A stretch of 64,000 bases of DNA from Rhizobium sp. NFR07 (GTDB taxonomy: Bacteria > Pseudomonadota > Alphaproteobacteria > Rhizobiales > Rhizobiaceae): positions 434,001 through 498,000 of the forward strand of contig NZ_FOKM01000001.1 of assembly GCF_900111905.1 (NCBI RefSeq). The letters run 5' to 3'. Each line of letters opens with the position of its first letter. Positions within the stretch are counted from its first letter, which is position 1. The notes under the pieces were generated by a model that searched no databases, was not told the origin of the DNA, and saw only the letters and a list, made by a program, of their open reading frames with translations. Below, in pieces: positions 62,109-64,000 of the stretch. Made by a program: the position numbers and the translations under genes.

Positions 62109-62143
62109 AGTCTCGCCGGAAACGCATTGTTTCCGGCGAGACT
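62109..62143 (-). other. Perfect 14-bp hairpin between molybdopterin subunit and cytochrome genes
   Basis: AGTCTCGCCGGAAA (62109-62122) and TTTCCGGCGAGACT (62130-62143) are exactly complementary around a 7-base loop. It lies in the intercistronic gap on the transcribed strand without a T-run. It may be a terminator, or a stabiliser of the upstream message. Confidence 0.65.
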
Positions 62144-62170
62144 GGCAAGACAGTTCGGTCAGGGACCGTC

Positions 62171-64000
62171 CTAGCTTTCGAACGTGTAATGGGAGAGCGG
62201 CATGCTGCGGACGCGTTGACCCGTCAGGGTCGAGACCGCGTTGGCAACAGCCGGAGGCACCGCCGGAAGACCGGGCTCGCCGATCCCACCCATTTTCTCA
62301 CCGCTTTCGACGATCCGCGTGTGGACACGCGGCATCCGGCTTGGCGGAAGGATCGGGTAGAGATCGTAGTTGCGGGCGACGGGCTGTCCTTTTTCGTAGA
62401 CCGCCTCCTCCAGGAGAACCTGGGAGACGGCCAGTGCGGCGGCGGAATGGATCTGGGCGTCAATGATCGCCGGGTTGACGATGCTGCCGGGATCGATTGC
62501 CTGCCACACATCGTGCACGACCACTTCGCCGGCCTGGATCGAGACTTCCGCGATCGCCGCCGTATGGCTGCCGAACGGCGATGCCATGGCCACTCCGCGG
62601 GCTCGTCTCGTACCGTCCTCCGCCGTGAACGGACCTCTCTTCCATCCGCCGGAAAGTTCGCCGGCCGACTTCAGGAGAGTGCTCAGTCGGGCATTGTCCT
62701 TCAGAAGCTGCAGTCGCAGCTCATAGGGGTCCTTGCCACCCTTGTCGGCCAGTTCGTCGAGGAAGGACTCATAGAGGAAGTCATTCATCGAATTGCCGAC
62801 CGAACGCCAATAGGCGAGCATGGTCGGGTTCTCGACATAGATCTGGGCAATGCGTTTGTTCGGGATCGCATAGGCCTTGCCCGTCAGCCCTTCGACCGCG
62901 GTCTCGTCGATCTTGTCCGGGTTGTGGCCGGAAATGCTTTCGCTCGGGCCTTCACAGATGCTGATCGCCTCGATCGCCACCGGCATGCCATTGCCGTCCA
63001 GCGCGCCTCTGAAACGGACGGCCGCCATGGGTCGCATCGGGTCGCGCAAAAACTCTTCTTCGCGGCTCCAGATCAGCTTGATAGGCCGCCCCGTCTCCTT
63101 GGCAAGCTGAATTGCCTGAGGGAACGGATTGGCTGCGGCATAGAGGAAATGGCGGCCGAAAAAGCCGCCAAGCAGCGGGCTGTGAATGTTGATTTTCGAG
63201 GCATCCATGCCGAACGTCTTGGCGATATCGGCCTGGAACATCTCGGGCGCCTGATTGGGCATCCAGAGATCGAGGCTTCCGTCGCCGTTGAACCGCGCAA
63301 GTGCAGATGGCGGCTCAAGCTGGGCATGGTGGAGATATTGACTGTGATAGGTCGCAGAGACGGTGGTCTGCGCGGATGCAAGCACACCTGCGGCGTCACC
63401 TTCCACTTCGGCGTCCTTGCCCGTGCCGGGCTCGGCCGCGAGGCGTTGCGCAAAGGCTTCGGTAGAAAAGTCCGCAGGCATGATCCTGGCCCCTGGCACA
63501 ATCGGCTTGCCGTCAGCCTCCTGCCAGTCGACCTGCAACGCCTCCGCGGCACGCTTGGCGTTCCACCAACGCTCGGCGACGATCGCGACCGCGCCGGGCA
63601 GGCGATGCAGCGAATGAACACCCTTCATTGCCCGTATCGCGTCTTCGTTGCGGATCAATCCCACCGTCATGCCGAGACGCGGCGCATGCTGGACGGCCGC
63701 ATGCAACATGCCGTCCACCTTGGCGTCGATCGCATATTGCGCGCGGCCGGTCGACTTATCGAGGACGTCGAGCCGTTGCACGGGCTTGCCGATCCAGCGG
63801 AACTGGCTTGGATCACGAAGCTTGACGCTGCCTGCCACCGGAATGGGCAGGTCGAGCGCTTCGGCTGCAACCTCACCATAGGAAAGCGAGCGCCCGGATG
63901 CTGCGTGAATGACCTTGCCCGGCTCGGTTGTCAGTTCCTCAATGGGAACGCCAAACCGTGTCGCCGACGCCTGGAGCAGCATCTGGCGCGCCGAGGCCCC
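62171..64000 (-). CDS. Molybdopterin-binding subunit of a xanthine-dehydrogenase-family enzyme (5' end outside window)
   Basis: 609 codons visible; the frame stays open to the window edge, so the N-terminal part is missing. The internal ATG at 63982 is not the start, since GASARQ precedes it. Features are RFGVPIEELTTEPGKVIHAA, SQYLHHAQLEPPSALARF, GGFFGRHFLYAAANPF and the C-terminal GGIGEPGLPAVPPAVANAV containing the catalytic Glu region (GEPGLP). The protein resembles isoquinoline 1-oxidoreductase/aldehyde oxidase large subunits (IorB type), which pair with a 2Fe-2S subunit and a cytochrome c such as the next gene. The substrate is likely an aldehyde or N-heterocycle. Confidence 0.92.
   Translation of the reverse strand, partial: GASARQMLLQASATRFGVPIEELTTEPGKVIHAASGRSLSYGEVAAEALDLPIPVAGSVKLRDPSQFRWIGKPVQRLDVLDKSTGRAQYAIDAKVDGMLHAAVQHAPRLGMTVGLIRNEDAIRAMKGVHSLHRLPGAVAIVAERWWNAKRAAEALQVDWQEADGKPIVPGARIMPADFSTEAFAQRLAAEPGTGKDAEVEGDAAGVLASAQTTVSATYHSQYLHHAQLEPPSALARFNGDGSLDLWMPNQAPEMFQADIAKTFGMDASKINIHSPLLGGFFGRHFLYAAANPFPQAIQLAKETGRPIKLIWSREEEFLRDPMRPMAAVRFRGALDGNGMPVAIEAISICEGPSESISGHNPDKIDETAVEGLTGKAYAIPNKRIAQIYVENPTMLAYWRSVGNSMNDFLYESFLDELADKGGKDPYELRLQLLKDNARLSTLLKSAGELSGGWKRGPFTAEDGTRRARGVAMASPFGSHTAAIAEVSIQAGEVVVHDVWQAIDPGSIVNPAIIDAQIHSAAALAVSQVLLEEAVYEKGQPVARNYDLYPILPPSRMPRVHTRIVESGEKMGGIGEPGLPAVPPAVANAVSTLTGQRVRSMPLSHYTFES

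Noticed and set aside
1..64000. CRISPR arrays, tRNA or rRNA genes, intact insertion sequences
   Set aside because: No regularly spaced repeats, cloverleaf-like genes, rRNA signatures or transposase genes with terminal repeats were seen; a covariance-model scan would be needed to be certain for tRNA.

Overview
The window looks like a piece of a Rhizobiaceae genome (Rhizobium/Agrobacterium/Ensifer type). It has high GC, tightly overlapping operons, a bioBFDAZ operon next to a BioR-type regulator, hutXWV-type transporter genes and many ABC importers. The density of catabolic and transport genes suggests an accessory replicon or variable chromosomal region; that is an inference. No rRNA, tRNA, CRISPR array, intact insertion sequence or replication origin was seen.

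Layout. 1-5440 (+): peptide-type ABC importer (dppB-like partial, dppC-like, fused dppDF-like ATPase) followed by M20-like and M24-like proteins that both lack expected metal ligands. 5444-8661 (-): complete pqqABCDE operon, including the 31-residue pqqA. 8942-15604: LysR regulator divergent from a PotDABC-like importer and an adenine deaminase. 15605-16770: decayed DNA with broken reading frames and a large palindrome. 16771-23561: an ABC-exporter-like protein with a degenerate nucleotide-binding domain, a stand-alone cyclic-nucleotide-binding protein, an ankyrin protein, a YHS protein and, convergently, a class III adenylate/guanylate cyclase with TolB-like and TPR parts. 23762-29568: bioR and bioBFDAZ with candidate BioR boxes. 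29579-40315: redox and detoxification genes (two LysR, two GST-like, a PNPOx-reductase-ferredoxin fusion, GMC oxidoreductase, MFS transporter, OsmC, TetR), three of which share a palindromic operator.

40463-60545 is the most interesting part. A HutC-type regulator precedes a betaine/histidine ABC importer, a histidine-ammonia-lyase homologue lacking exactly the Ala-Ser-Gly triad that forms the MIO cofactor, and a urocanate hydratase, with no hutI or hutG. Directly downstream lies an OpuC-like importer, a DUF427 protein, two flavin (LLM) monooxygenases, an ornithine-cyclodeaminase-like protein, a second MIO-less lyase homologue and a cytosolic PhnD-like protein. A cystathionine-gamma-synthase-like enzyme and a third LLM monooxygenase follow. 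Ergothionase, which releases trimethylamine from ergothioneine, is as I recall a MIO-less member of the ammonia-lyase superfamily, and thiourocanate hydratase is a urocanase homologue. My working hypothesis is therefore a catabolic island for ergothioneine or a related trimethylammonium/sulfur amino acid rather than for plain histidine. The lyase deletions are read from the sequence; the substrate is inference.

60719-64000 (-): a three-haem cytochrome c and the molybdopterin subunit of a xanthine-dehydrogenase-type enzyme, cut by the window edge.
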